From: Treponema sp.
GTDB taxonomy: Bacteria > Spirochaetota > Spirochaetia > Treponematales > Breznakiellaceae
Length of the DNA stretch: 45,466 bases
Assembly: GCA_009777995.1 (NCBI GenBank)
Contig: WRKT01000019.1
Coordinates: forward strand, 1 to 45,466
Direction of reading: 5' to 3'
In this document: piece by piece, positions 5,845-13,938 of the stretch
Layout: every line of letters starts with the position of its first letter
Position numbering within the stretch: position 1 is the first letter of the stretch
Notes under the pieces: model-generated
The model's database searches: none
Told to the model about the DNA's origin: nothing
What the model saw: only the letters and a program-made list of their open reading frames with translations
Position numbers and translations under genes: made by a program

Positions 5845-5872
5845 ATTCTACCGCATTCAGTTAAATTGTCAA
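5845..5872 (-). promoter_or_regulatory. Promoter for the membrane protein at 5829
   Basis: On the minus strand TTGACA (5872-5867), 16 bases, TAGAAT (5850-5845), placed 15 bases before the ATG. Confidence 0.6.
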
Positions 5873-5875
5873 GTA

Positions 5876-7108
5876 ATGAGAATTACAGTAATGGGAATTA
5901 CAGTAATACCCCGTATTGCTTACAGGATTATCATCATCCTTACTCTTATTATGTTTGGAGTAAGTTGTACCTCAAGCGATTATAGCTCAGTATCCGATAT
6001 TTCCCGAAGCTGGCTTAACATAAAAATGTACTATAGTACCGCATCTTTTAATGAAGCCGAGTCTGAAGCTCGGTTTGAAAATTTAATCGATAATTTTATT
6101 GAAACCCTGGACAGTTTTTTTTCTTCGCCCGTTGCCCATCTATACCGGATTAATATCAGCGGGGAACTCTATATTCAGGAAAACATAATTAATGCAATAA
6201 GCAAACTTAAAGCCGGCATATTATCAGGCGAAACCCATATTATCTATTCGGCAATGCTTGAAATTGACAGCGCTATTTTTCAAATCCAGTCAATCGATAC
6301 TGATTTTTCCGATATGGGCCAGCTCCGGTATTTTCAGTTATTCTTCTTTTTCGCAATGCTTATCATCATCATTATAATGGTTTTATTCATCCTTTCTATA
6401 AGACTTATTAAATCCGAAACCCGAATGAAGGAAACCCTTGCCCTATCAAAGGAAACCATAATAATTTTAGAGCAGGAAAGGGAGAGGATCGCCCGCGAAC
6501 TCCATGATACCGTTGCACAGGACCTTTGGCATCTTTCTTTCCATATCGACAGCATCGGCAAGACCCCTGATCCTGAAACAAGAAGCCGCCTCTGCACAGA
6601 AGCTGTAACAGAGCAAAAGGTAATCATGCAGAAAATCAGAGATATCTGCAATTCTCTAATTCCCCCGGATTTCAAGAATAGGGGGCTTGAAAACGCCCTT
6701 CAGAGCCTCTGTCATGACTTCCTGCAGCATACGAAGATTGAATGTCATCTCGTAATTCAAAAAGGTTTAGAACTCAAATCTCTCGATATCGACACACAAC
6801 TTCAGATTTTCCGAATCGTGCAGGAATGTCTCATAAATATAAGGAAGCACTCAGGCGCAGATGAAGTCTCTGTGCTTGTCCATACCCGCGATAAGGAAAC
6901 CCTGGTAATCAGCATTTCAGATAACGGCAGAGGTTTCACAGCTCCCGGCAGAGATTCCTTCGCATCTTTACGCGAAGAGGGGAAGTTCGGCCTTTGGAGC
7001 ATGTACGAGCGCATCGGTTTCATCGGGGGGAAAATGGACTTTGACTGCAGTGTCGGAGAAGGTGCAATCATAACCCTGCAGCTTCCCTTCACGGAGGAGC
7101 CGGCATGA
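5876..7108 (+). CDS. NarL-family sensor histidine kinase (HisKA_3)
   Basis: This encodes 410 residues. TM helix 1 spans about residues 15-30 and has a Cys at 31 (FGVSCTSS), so the N-terminus might be a lipoprotein signal instead. An extracytoplasmic sensor region spans about 32-150, and TM helix 2 about 153-175. The dimerisation/phosphotransfer helix contains ERERIARELHDTVAQ with H210. A GHKL ATPase domain (about 300-405) shows an N-box-like QECLINIRKH, then SDNGRGF and GLWSMYERI. This is the NarX/DegS type that pairs with LuxR-type regulators, and the partner gene overlaps by ATGA. The first 30 coding bases are a 15-base tandem duplication (MRITV, MGITV), so translation may start at either ATG. 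Confidence 0.9.
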   Translation: MRITVMGITVIPRIAYRIIIILTLIMFGVSCTSSDYSSVSDISRSWLNIKMYYSTASFNEAESEARFENLIDNFIETLDSFFSSPVAHLYRINISGELYIQENIINAISKLKAGILSGETHIIYSAMLEIDSAIFQIQSIDTDFSDMGQLRYFQLFFFFAMLIIIIIMVLFILSIRLIKSETRMKETLALSKETIIILEQERERIARELHDTVAQDLWHLSFHIDSIGKTPDPETRSRLCTEAVTEQKVIMQKIRDICNSLIPPDFKNRGLENALQSLCHDFLQHTKIECHLVIQKGLELKSLDIDTQLQIFRIVQECLINIRKHSGADEVSVLVHTRDKETLVISISDNGRGFTAPGRDSFASLREEGKFGLWSMYERIGFIGGKMDFDCSVGEGAIITLQLPFTEEPA

Positions 7109-7722
7109 TTCGTATAGTTTTAATCGATGATCACCCTCTTGCAATTCGCGGAATCGGTGCATGGCTTAGGGGAATCGAACAGGAGGGAAACAGCCGCTTT
7201 GCAGTTATTGGGAGTGCAGGAAATCTTGCAGATGCCCGCGGCCTCCTTGAATACCTCGACCCCCTGCCCGATATAATCATCCTCGATCTATCCCTCGGTA
7301 AGGAGGATGGCCTTGAGCTTATCCCGATTATTAAAGAGATATGTGATGATAAAAAAACTCCGCCCCCCGGCATCCTTGTATGCTCCATGTACGAGGACCC
7401 CTTCCTTGTTCAGCGGGCCATTGATGCGGGCGCTCAAGGGTATGTTTCAAAATCTGAAGAATCAGGAGAAATAATCTCTGCAATTGAAGCAATACTTGCA
7501 GGGAAAATCCGGATAAACGAGAAATACAAGATCCCAAGCCCGAATATGTGGAGTTCCCTTACGCGAAGGGAGAATGAAATTGTCACCCTTGTAAGACGCT
7601 CGATGAGTAATCCGCAGATTTCCGAGCAGCTCGGGCTGAGCATTCGCACAGTGGAAAATCATCTTGCGCGCATATATGTAAAATTGAACATTTCATCCCG
7701 CCGCGAACTCCACGGTCTATAA
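7105..7722 (+). CDS. NarL/FixJ-family response regulator (receiver + LuxR HTH)
   Basis: This encodes 205 residues. The receiver domain has D8-D9, phosphoacceptor D61 (IIILDLSLG) and K116 (YVSKS). A C-terminal LuxR-type helix-turn-helix (about 148-205) shows LTRRENEIVTLV, then NPQISEQLGLS, then RTVENHLARIYVKL. It is translationally coupled to the kinase gene and is surely its partner. A repeated promoter-linked motif starts 11 bases after its stop and recurs before two other transcription units. The half sequence TACTCAT in that motif fits the NarL heptamer consensus TACYYMT, so this protein is the natural candidate to bind it. That link is inference. Confidence 0.93.
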   Translation: MIRIVLIDDHPLAIRGIGAWLRGIEQEGNSRFAVIGSAGNLADARGLLEYLDPLPDIIILDLSLGKEDGLELIPIIKEICDDKKTPPPGILVCSMYEDPFLVQRAIDAGAQGYVSKSEESGEIISAIEAILAGKIRINEKYKIPSPNMWSSLTRRENEIVTLVRRSMSNPQISEQLGLSIRTVENHLARIYVKLNISSRRELHGL

Positions 7723-7732
7723 TCTGTATAAC

Positions 7733-7777
7733 CGTGCGTAAATTACTCATGACAGGCCAATCCCATGGGGATACTAT
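7733..7777 (+). promoter_or_regulatory. Regulon promoter, copy 1 (lipoprotein 1)
   Basis: The motif CGTGCGT-N3-TTACTCATGACA occupies 7733-7754. Its last six bases, ATGACA, serve as a -35 box, and TACTAT (7772-7777) follows 17 bases later. The same layout is found at 9422 and, reversed, at 16212. The predicted start (about 7784) lies downstream of the first ATG of the following ORF, which supports the start at 7795. Confidence 0.7.
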
Positions 7778-7794
7778 CTATAGTAAGGAAAAGT

Positions 7795-8922
7795 ATGTTC
7801 ATTAAGGTTCTCGCAATACTTTTTACACTACTAGTATTCTCGTGCGAAGAGTATAGCCCCATAGGAACCGTTGACCCTCCGATAACTAAACCGCCCCAGT
7901 ATTCCCAAGACGGCACTCCAATGGTGGATGTCATTATTAATATGGGTGATATTACCCGCGCCCTTTCTCCAAATCTTGCAAGGAATAGCATCAATTTCTT
8001 CGAAGTTTCTTTCAAGTATACCCCGCTCGGCGGAGGCCCTGCCCAATACTTTAGGTCATCCTGGCCTGCAGATCAGGTTGGAAGCATTTCTGTACCCGTA
8101 GGCACTTATCATGCTCCGGGCAATGATACCCCGGGCAATAATGCCCCGGGTAATAGCGACGATCTCCCCGATAATACTGCCGTTCTCTTCGCAGGAAGGC
8201 TATCCGGCGGTATAAGGTCCCTGCTTGCAGTAGGTGCACTCACCGGTGCGAACGGTAGCGGGGACGCTACCACTATTTCCCTTGATACAACAGCAATGAC
8301 CTTTAGCCTGACAGCCTTGACGAATAATATTTCAGGTAATGATTCCGACAGCACCTTTCTTATAAGTACCCCGTCCGGTAGCACGATTGAAACACTTACC
8401 ATAGACGGTGGTTCGGTTCCGGCATACAGCATTCTCACTGCTGATCCTGTCGTTAATATAACCGTAGTTTATGGAATCACGATTCCCCACAGCAATGCCG
8501 TTAGGCTCTCAGGCACTTATCAAGGCGCCTTTGTCTCTATCGGGACCCCCGACCCCATTGGAGGCCATCCCCCTGTAACCCCTGAAATAACCGGAGTCGA
8601 AATAGTCAGAGGACTCGCAACTTCTCCGGGTGTCCTTCCCATGGGCACGGTTGCGACCGAATCTTGGGTAGAAGGTCATCCCGTTCCAAGGCTTACAGGG
8701 GTGTCGGATTCTGAACAGAGTGCTTTTTTGATAAGTCTAAGCTCAGGGCCGGGTCTTAGCATGCTCTACATGCAGGTTCCCGTAAGGGCCTTTATTAACC
8801 AGGACCCTTTAAACCGCGGGCTTTTATGGCAAATCCGCGGAGGTTTTAACAATATTGCCCCCGATTTAGGCGACGATTCCATGGGCGGAGCTGTTTTATT
8901 GCTTGTTGTTGAAGATGATTAA
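7795..8922 (+). CDS. Paralogous surface lipoprotein 1
   Basis: This encodes 375 residues from the ATG at 7795, preceded by AAGGAA; the in-frame ATG at 7765 lies upstream of the predicted transcription start. The signal peptide ends in LLVFSC (C17), a spirochaetal lipobox. The mature part shares with the two following lipoproteins the elements DGTPMV, ITRALS, SINFFEVSF, SWPAD, VPVGTY, LFAGR, RSLLAVG, PGLSML and GGFNN. Near residue 106 is a 3 x 5-residue repeat of the form x-PGN-x. A beta-rich extracytoplasmic protein is likely; ligand and function are unknown. Its stop abuts the stop of a minus-strand small gene. Confidence 0.85.
   Translation: MFIKVLAILFTLLVFSCEEYSPIGTVDPPITKPPQYSQDGTPMVDVIINMGDITRALSPNLARNSINFFEVSFKYTPLGGGPAQYFRSSWPADQVGSISVPVGTYHAPGNDTPGNNAPGNSDDLPDNTAVLFAGRLSGGIRSLLAVGALTGANGSGDATTISLDTTAMTFSLTALTNNISGNDSDSTFLISTPSGSTIETLTIDGGSVPAYSILTADPVVNITVVYGITIPHSNAVRLSGTYQGAFVSIGTPDPIGGHPPVTPEITGVEIVRGLATSPGVLPMGTVATESWVEGHPVPRLTGVSDSEQSAFLISLSSGPGLSMLYMQVPVRAFINQDPLNRGLLWQIRGGFNNIAPDLGDDSMGGAVLLLVVEDD
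8113..8157 (+). repeat. 15-bp coding minisatellite (3 units)
   Basis: Three tandem 15-base units built around CCGGGCAAT (the third has GGGTAAT) encode APGND, TPGNN and APGNS inside lipoprotein 1. Being in multiples of 15, gain or loss of units would keep the frame. Confidence 0.8.
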
Positions 8923-9008
8923 CCCCTCAATCTGCGCTTTCTTAACATAAAGTACATAGAAAAGCCTAATACTGCCAGTAAAATTCCCATGATTAATTGA
9001 AAATACAT
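8919..9008 (-). CDS. Small single-pass membrane protein C (29 residues)
   Basis: This is an ATG ORF of 29 codons preceded by AGGAGGG four bases upstream, a strong ribosome-binding site. A hydrophobic stretch spans about residues 4-22, followed by the basic tail LRKRRLRG, giving the charge pattern of a small inner-membrane protein with its C-terminus in the cytoplasm. It is the last gene of a three-gene minus-strand cluster, 36 bases after small protein B. Its stop is adjacent to the stop of the convergent lipoprotein 1 gene. I recognise no family. Confidence 0.6.
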   Translation of the reverse strand: MYFQLIMGILLAVLGFSMYFMLRKRRLRG

Positions 9009-9044
9009 TTTACCCTCCTAATATCCACCGTAAAAAATTCATTT

Positions 9045-9128
9045 TTATCTAAAATATTTATGCGAAATATAGAATAATGTGCCCGATATGATAAAAAGTG
9101 TAACCGTTAGTACAATTTGCATAGCCAT
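9045..9128 (-). CDS. Small single-pass membrane protein B (27 residues)
   Basis: This is an ATG ORF of 27 codons that starts two bases after the stop of small protein A, with GGGGGTT just upstream as a ribosome-binding site. Residues about 3-20 (MQIVLTVTLFIISGTLFYI) are hydrophobic, and the tail HKYFR is basic. The tight spacing and the similar build of the neighbours support a real operon of tiny membrane proteins. Function is unknown; a regulator of a larger membrane complex or a toxin-like peptide are both possible. Confidence 0.6.
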   Translation of the reverse strand: MAMQIVLTVTLFIISGTLFYISHKYFR

Positions 9129-9130
9129 AT

Positions 9131-9310
9131 TTAACCCCCAAACCATCCTCTTAAAACATCAATAACGGAAATAATTCCCATTATCCCGGCTCCTGTTGCA
9201 ATACCATCAAGTACCCTTTTTCCCGCCGATGGTGGCTTACTTATCATTTTAAGCAAGATTATTATTTCGTCAAGCTGTTCAATGATTTTTCTGTTTTCTG
9301 TATTGTCCAT
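9131..9310 (-). CDS. Small membrane-associated protein A (59 residues)
   Basis: This is an ATG ORF of 59 codons preceded by GGCGGGT. The N-terminal half (residues about 3-24) is a charged amphipathic helix with heptad-like I/L spacing (RKIIEQLDEIIILLKMI), suitable for a coiled coil. After a PPSAGKR turn comes a glycine-rich hydrophobic segment (about 33-52) and the end WFGG. It is the first of three consecutive small genes on this strand. Upstream, at 9339-9352, lies a perfect 14-bp palindrome AAAAACGCGTTTTT that could be an operator. No family is recognised. Confidence 0.6.
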   Translation of the reverse strand: MDNTENRKIIEQLDEIIILLKMISKPPSAGKRVLDGIATGAGIMGIISVIDVLRGWFGG

Positions 9311-9338
9311 TTTTACCCGCCTTTACTGTATACGGGGT

Positions 9339-9352
9339 AAAAACGCGTTTTT
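9339..9352. promoter_or_regulatory. Perfect 14-bp palindrome, operator candidate
   Basis: AAAAACGCGTTTTT lies 29 bases upstream of small gene A and 70 bases upstream of the regulon motif at 9422, between divergent transcription units. No clear -10/-35 pair for the small genes could be fixed around it. Confidence 0.35.
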
Positions 9353-9421
9353 GCTTTAAATTTTGGGGAAAAATCGATGAAAATTTACCGGATTAGGCAG
9401 CTTTGTTCTATATTATGAAAT

Positions 9422-9466
9422 CGTGCGTGATTTACTCAAGACAGACTAGAAACCGGGGGATAAACT
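9422..9466 (+). promoter_or_regulatory. Regulon promoter, copy 2 (lipoprotein 2 operon)
   Basis: CGTGCGT-N3-TTACTCAAGACA at 9422-9443, then TAAACT (9461-9466) 17 bases after AAGACA. From the first base of the motif to the -10 box is 39 bases, as in the other two copies. The leader to the lipoprotein 2 start would be about 70 bases. Confidence 0.7.
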
Positions 9467-9542
9467 GATTATTGAGGGAAAGTGTTTGCCACTCGGGAGG
9501 AGTGCGTTATCTTCCTGAAAAACATATAAGGAGATTTTTTGT

Positions 9543-10862
9543 ATGAATAGAAAGACTTTGTTTGGAATTCTCACGCTGTTTTTCGCACTATTTATGTTTT
9601 CATGTGATGGATTTGACATCCCGGAAAACGACCTGCCGAGTGAGGAGCCGATGTTTACGGCAGACGGTACCCCAATGGTCACAATTGACATTGATACAGG
9701 TGCAATTAACCGTGCCCTGTCTGAAGGGCTTGCAAGGGGCGGTATAAACTTCTACGAGGTAACTTTCAGGTTTACTTCAGGCACACCGGCAGTAACCGAG
9801 TACTACCGCGCATCCTGGCCTGCAGACCGCCAGGGAAGGATATCCATTCCTGTTGGTGAATATGATCTGCCAAGTACTGTTTTCTCTGCAGCACAAGGCG
9901 CTCCTACATCAAATCGAAGTATGGCAGTATTATTTGCAGGGCGTGAGTTTGCGGGAACCAGGTCTTTGCTTGCAGTCGGAGTGATCACTGAACTTAGGGA
10001 TCTAGCAAATAATCCTCAATCGAGTGCACTAAGTACCACTGCAGCGTCTATTGCACTTGACACAAGAACCATCAAGTTCACTCTTTCACCAATTACAAAT
10101 GATATTAGGCTTCTAAGAGAACATAATACTTTTGTTGTTAGAGGTCCAACTGCACTTGCCGGGGTAAATTATTCAACTCCTTCGGCCCTGCCTCGTCTTG
10201 ATGTAGGGGGTGGCGCTATGAGACCTGTATTTGATATTCCTATTGGAGTACCGGCTTCTACAACAACAAGTACTGATAGTACTACTAATCTTTCAGTTGT
10301 ATACGGGCTTCGGGTTCCCTATTCAAATGCTGTAATGATGCTGGTTTCAAGCACTACAGCTGAAGCAGGTGCCGGGTTTTTCATGTCTACAGGTTTCTCA
10401 AATGGTATAGATATTGGTGTAGTTGTACCACTTGGATTACCTCATAGAATTGATTTTACCCCTGCCGGGGCAGGCGGTACCCCCACCTTCGGAACCGGTA
10501 TAGTTCAATTTACACCAGATAATAGTATGATCCCAAGTTTATTACAAACAGCAACTGTAGGTGGTGCTGTCACACCTAGTGGCTTTATGATACCTATCAA
10601 TACAAGTGCAATGACAGAACCCGGTTTATCAATGCTGAGGATGAATATTCCGGTAAGGGCCATAGGTGGAGATACAGCAAGCCCCGGAATTACTTGGTAT
10701 ATACAGGGCGGCTTTAACAATTTGGAATTTGATGCTGCTTCCGGCACAGGTGCCGGGCAAAGTTCAAATAATGACTCACTTGGCGGTGCAATATTGCTTG
10801 GTGTAGGCCCTTACCTGTCAAGGGAATTTATTATTGAGCATATTTGGCCTACTACTCCCTAA
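9543..10862 (+). CDS. Paralogous surface lipoprotein 2
   Basis: This encodes 439 residues with an AAGGAG ribosome-binding site. The signal peptide ends LFMFSC (C21). It is very similar to lipoprotein 3 at both ends: DGTPMVTIDIDT, then ARGGINFYEVTF, YRASWPADRQGR, LFAGREFAGTRSLLAVG, and near the end GLSMLRMNIPVRAIGGD, GITWYIQGGFNNLEF and LGGAILLGVGP. The middle and the extreme C-terminus diverge. The pattern of conserved ends and variable middle suggests duplicated surface proteins under diversifying pressure. It is the first gene of a probable operon of two lipoproteins, an Ig-like lipoprotein and a barrel, driven by the motif-bearing promoter at 9422. Confidence 0.87.
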   Translation: MNRKTLFGILTLFFALFMFSCDGFDIPENDLPSEEPMFTADGTPMVTIDIDTGAINRALSEGLARGGINFYEVTFRFTSGTPAVTEYYRASWPADRQGRISIPVGEYDLPSTVFSAAQGAPTSNRSMAVLFAGREFAGTRSLLAVGVITELRDLANNPQSSALSTTAASIALDTRTIKFTLSPITNDIRLLREHNTFVVRGPTALAGVNYSTPSALPRLDVGGGAMRPVFDIPIGVPASTTTSTDSTTNLSVVYGLRVPYSNAVMMLVSSTTAEAGAGFFMSTGFSNGIDIGVVVPLGLPHRIDFTPAGAGGTPTFGTGIVQFTPDNSMIPSLLQTATVGGAVTPSGFMIPINTSAMTEPGLSMLRMNIPVRAIGGDTASPGITWYIQGGFNNLEFDAASGTGAGQSSNNDSLGGAILLGVGPYLSREFIIEHIWPTTP

Positions 10863-10890
10863 TTCACATAAAGCATAAAGGAGAATTTTT

Positions 10891-12156
10891 ATGAATAGAA
10901 AGACTTTATTTGGAATTATAACGCTGGTTTTTGCGTTGATTATATTTTCCTGCGACGGATTTGATGCACCGCTTGACCACCTAGACCAAGAACCAATGTT
11001 CACCGAAGACGGTACCCCAATGGTCACAATTGACATTGATACGAATGCAATTAACCGTGCCCTATCTGAAGAGCTTGCAAGAGGCGGTATAAACTTCTAC
11101 GAGGTTACTTTTAGGCATACGACAGCAGCAGGAACCAGATACTACCGTGCATCTTGGCCTGCCGACCGCCAGGGAAGGGTATCAATACCTGTTGGGGTTT
11201 ACGATGCTCCGAACGATACATATGGTACGCCATCTACGAGTGGCAATATGGCTGTGATTTTCGCAGGGCGCGAGTTTGCAGGAACAAGGTCCTTGCTTGC
11301 AGTTGGTAGAATCACTCAAATTAGAGATATTAATAATGCTGAACAAACACCTGCACCTACTACAGCTAATGCTGATATTCGACTTGATTCAAGATATATT
11401 CAGTTTACTCTTCAGGCAATTACAAATGATATAAGGACTACAAGAGCCCACAATACTTTTTTAATTAGAGGTCCGGTTCCTACTCCTACCGGAATTAGTT
11501 ACTTCACTCCTGTAAACCTGCCTCAGCTTGATGTTGGCGGGGGAGTAATGAGACCTGTATTTGATATCCCTATCAGAACAACAGGCTCTGCTAATGTTGG
11601 TGACAATGCCACCAACCTTTCAGCAGTTTATGGGATTCGTGTTCCCCTCTCAAGTGCTGTCATGATGCTGATGGCATCAGGTACGACAGAATTGGGTCGA
11701 AATTATTTCATTACCACCGGGTTTTCAAACGGTATTGATATTGGAGTAGTTGTACCGACAGGACGAGCATATAGAATTGGATTTACAGTTGGAGCGACCC
11801 CCAGTTTTGGAACTGCTACATATGGTGAATTTACAGCGACTGAAAATATGATTCCAAGCTTAACACAAGGAACCGGTAATGGCTTCATGATTCCCCTAGA
11901 TACAAGTTCGACTTCTCTGAATCCGGGTCTATCAATGCTGAGGATGAATATTCCGGTCAGAGCAATAGGCGGCGATGTAAACAGCCCCGGAATTACCTGG
12001 TATATACAGGGTGGCTTTAATAACTTGGAATTCGATGCTGCTTCCGGCACAGGTACTACACAAAGTGACGATAATAACTCACTTGGGGGAGCAATTCTAC
12101 TTGGTGTAGGTCCGTATAGGTCAAGGGTATTTATTATCGAGCCTGATGGCCCCTGA
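10891..12156 (+). CDS. Paralogous surface lipoprotein 3
   Basis: This encodes 421 residues, starting 28 bases after lipoprotein 2 with its own AAAGGAG site. The signal peptide is nearly the same as in lipoprotein 2 and ends LIIFSC (C21). The conserved blocks match those of lipoprotein 2 and show a recent tandem duplication, while insertions and deletions concentrate between them (around residues 105-110, 140-155 and 310-340). No enzyme motif is seen. An outer-leaflet or surface lipoprotein is likely, with unknown ligand. Confidence 0.87.
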   Translation: MNRKTLFGIITLVFALIIFSCDGFDAPLDHLDQEPMFTEDGTPMVTIDIDTNAINRALSEELARGGINFYEVTFRHTTAAGTRYYRASWPADRQGRVSIPVGVYDAPNDTYGTPSTSGNMAVIFAGREFAGTRSLLAVGRITQIRDINNAEQTPAPTTANADIRLDSRYIQFTLQAITNDIRTTRAHNTFLIRGPVPTPTGISYFTPVNLPQLDVGGGVMRPVFDIPIRTTGSANVGDNATNLSAVYGIRVPLSSAVMMLMASGTTELGRNYFITTGFSNGIDIGVVVPTGRAYRIGFTVGATPSFGTATYGEFTATENMIPSLTQGTGNGFMIPLDTSSTSLNPGLSMLRMNIPVRAIGGDVNSPGITWYIQGGFNNLEFDAASGTGTTQSDDNNSLGGAILLGVGPYRSRVFIIEPDGP

Positions 12157-12180
12157 TTCGCATAAGGTTTGTCGCATAGT

Positions 12181-12969
12181 ATGAGCCGTTTTACCGGGTT
12201 TCTCATAATTTTTCTTCTCGGGTTTTACTATGCGGCATGTGGGCTTCCGATTGGGACAATTGGAGGTTCCGGAGTTAATGAATTCGACGGTCTTCTTGTT
12301 GTACCACATAGGGTTTACTATAATATTGGCCAGAATTTTAACAGGAATGCAGACCTTTCTGTATATACGGTTTCAAGAGGTGTCCTTCTTTCAATCTCCA
12401 CAGGAATTGTCGAAATAGGCTTTATTGCAGACCCATTGGTCCCCGAAGACAAGGTAATTATACCCCTTGATGACCCCTTCCCATTGGATACTACAGGCAG
12501 AAAGCTTATCACTGTAACCTATGAAAACTTGGAAGAACAGCATTATTCCATAGAAGTAAGAGACCCACTCGGAATAGGGAATGGAAATGGAAGTAATGGA
12601 GGAGGGCAGGGTATAGACATAGTATGGGCACCTTACATTGTTATTGGAAAACAACCTGTTTGGCAGACAAATGTCACCCAAAACGCAATTACAGGGAACC
12701 TTTCGGTAGAAGCTCATGTCACCGACGGGAGTACTATTCTGGAAGATTTAACAGAAGAATTGAGCTTCCAGTGGTACCTGATTACCTATTCATACAGTTT
12801 AATCAGCATAAGTACCGAAATACCCGGTGCAACAAGCAGTACCTTCACAATTCCTACAAATCTTGAACCCGGTACCCATTATTATTTGGCAGAGGTTAGA
12901 CTGGAAGATAGTGATACTACGAACCCTGTCCGTTCATTAATATCACGGGTCATCGTTTCAGCCCCTTAA
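12181..12969 (+). CDS. Lipoprotein with bacterial Ig-like domains
   Basis: This encodes 262 residues from the ATG at 12181; an in-frame TTG at 12169 lies too close to the AAGG site. The signal peptide ends YYAAC (C20). Residues about 32-125 have the pattern of a bacterial Ig-like domain (a VYYNIGQNF start, then V-x-V-x-Y and HYSIEVRDP at the end). A Gly/Asn-rich linker (GIGNGNGSNGGGQG) follows, and then a second beta-sandwich-like region containing LSFQWYLI and a repeated strand pattern. It follows lipoprotein 3 by 24 bases and is probably co-transcribed. An extracytoplasmic structural or adhesion role is inferred. Confidence 0.75.
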   Translation: MSRFTGFLIIFLLGFYYAACGLPIGTIGGSGVNEFDGLLVVPHRVYYNIGQNFNRNADLSVYTVSRGVLLSISTGIVEIGFIADPLVPEDKVIIPLDDPFPLDTTGRKLITVTYENLEEQHYSIEVRDPLGIGNGNGSNGGGQGIDIVWAPYIVIGKQPVWQTNVTQNAITGNLSVEAHVTDGSTILEDLTEELSFQWYLITYSYSLISISTEIPGATSSTFTIPTNLEPGTHYYLAEVRLEDSDTTNPVRSLISRVIVSAP

Positions 12970-12984
12970 GCCGATACTATATGT

Positions 12985-13935
12985 ATGAAGAGTTTCCTTG
13001 CGCTCCTTCTGTTTGGTTTAACTCTTTCCATATCCGCGCAGTCAAATCCGCCCCCGTCTTTTTTCATTAGTCCGATAGAAGGGCAGGGGACAGGACCCGG
13101 GGATAATAATTTTATTGTCGTAAATGTTGGGAACGAGATCCGTGCAAGGGACTATATAATAACCAGCTCTGTCTTCGATGCAGAATATGTCATTGCAGGG
13201 CGCATCGAGAATGCAGGGGATTATTACGGGGACCCCGAATTATGGGATTCTTTCATTCTAGTCCTTGAGCTTAGAAACCCGGGTACAGGGATGAATTTCC
13301 TTGAGCAGCAGCTTGTCTATTCCACTATTGAAGATCTGGGTTATTTCTTCCCCCTTCTAATGCATAATATGATGAGTATGTTTGGGGAATCGCTTGAATC
13401 CGGTGCATTTGAGCCGATTGACGATACTTGGAAGAATAAGCATATCTATTTAAGCGCGATTGCCTATTGGACTCCCCGTATTTATATGGGTCTTGATTCA
13501 TCATTCCATTATAGAAACTTTGGCGGTGCTCTGCTTGCAGAATGGCATTTTACGAATTTTCTTGCATTGAAAGCAGGTGCAGGAATAGCGCCTGAATGGG
13601 TAAGGGTTACAAACCAGGAAGGTTATCAGGACCTGATCCTCGAAGTCCCTGTCGCCCTGCAATTCGTCTTTAAGCCTTCGACTCACTTTATGCTCGAACC
13701 CTATGGCGGCATTATGCTGAACTTCCCCCTGATGCACCGGATTACTGACCCCTCCCTTATTTCCGCTATGGCAGGCTTTCAATACGGAGTAAAGATGGGC
13801 CCGGGTGTTTTCGTGGTAAATCCCCGCCTCTCCATCGATTTAAGACTATCAAGGCTCCATGAATCGGAAAGTACCTATAGGCGCTATCTTATTCACATAG
13901 GTCTAGGCTATAAGCTGGGCTTTATCACCCGATAG
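12985..13935 (+). CDS. Probable outer-membrane beta-barrel protein
   Basis: This encodes 316 residues with a cleavable signal peptide (about residues 1-19, ending SISAQS). The N-terminal part (20-140) is a soluble domain. From about 150 onward the sequence shows the alternating hydrophobic and aromatic pattern of transmembrane beta strands and ends YLIHIGLGYKLGFITR, close to the terminal strand of a barrel. It follows the Ig-like lipoprotein by 15 bases and looks like the last gene of the lipoprotein operon. It meets the convergent receiver-HisKA gene with a 3-base gap. It may anchor the lipoproteins at the outer membrane, which is inference. Confidence 0.75.
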   Translation: MKSFLALLLFGLTLSISAQSNPPPSFFISPIEGQGTGPGDNNFIVVNVGNEIRARDYIITSSVFDAEYVIAGRIENAGDYYGDPELWDSFILVLELRNPGTGMNFLEQQLVYSTIEDLGYFFPLLMHNMMSMFGESLESGAFEPIDDTWKNKHIYLSAIAYWTPRIYMGLDSSFHYRNFGGALLAEWHFTNFLALKAGAGIAPEWVRVTNQEGYQDLILEVPVALQFVFKPSTHFMLEPYGGIMLNFPLMHRITDPSLISAMAGFQYGVKMGPGVFVVNPRLSIDLRLSRLHESESTYRRYLIHIGLGYKLGFITR

Positions 13936-13938
13936 TGC

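Noticed and set aside
13936..13938. Frameshifted ATPase half of the receiver-HisKA protein
   Set aside because: Only three bases separate its stop from the convergent barrel gene, and no GHKL motifs occur in any frame nearby.
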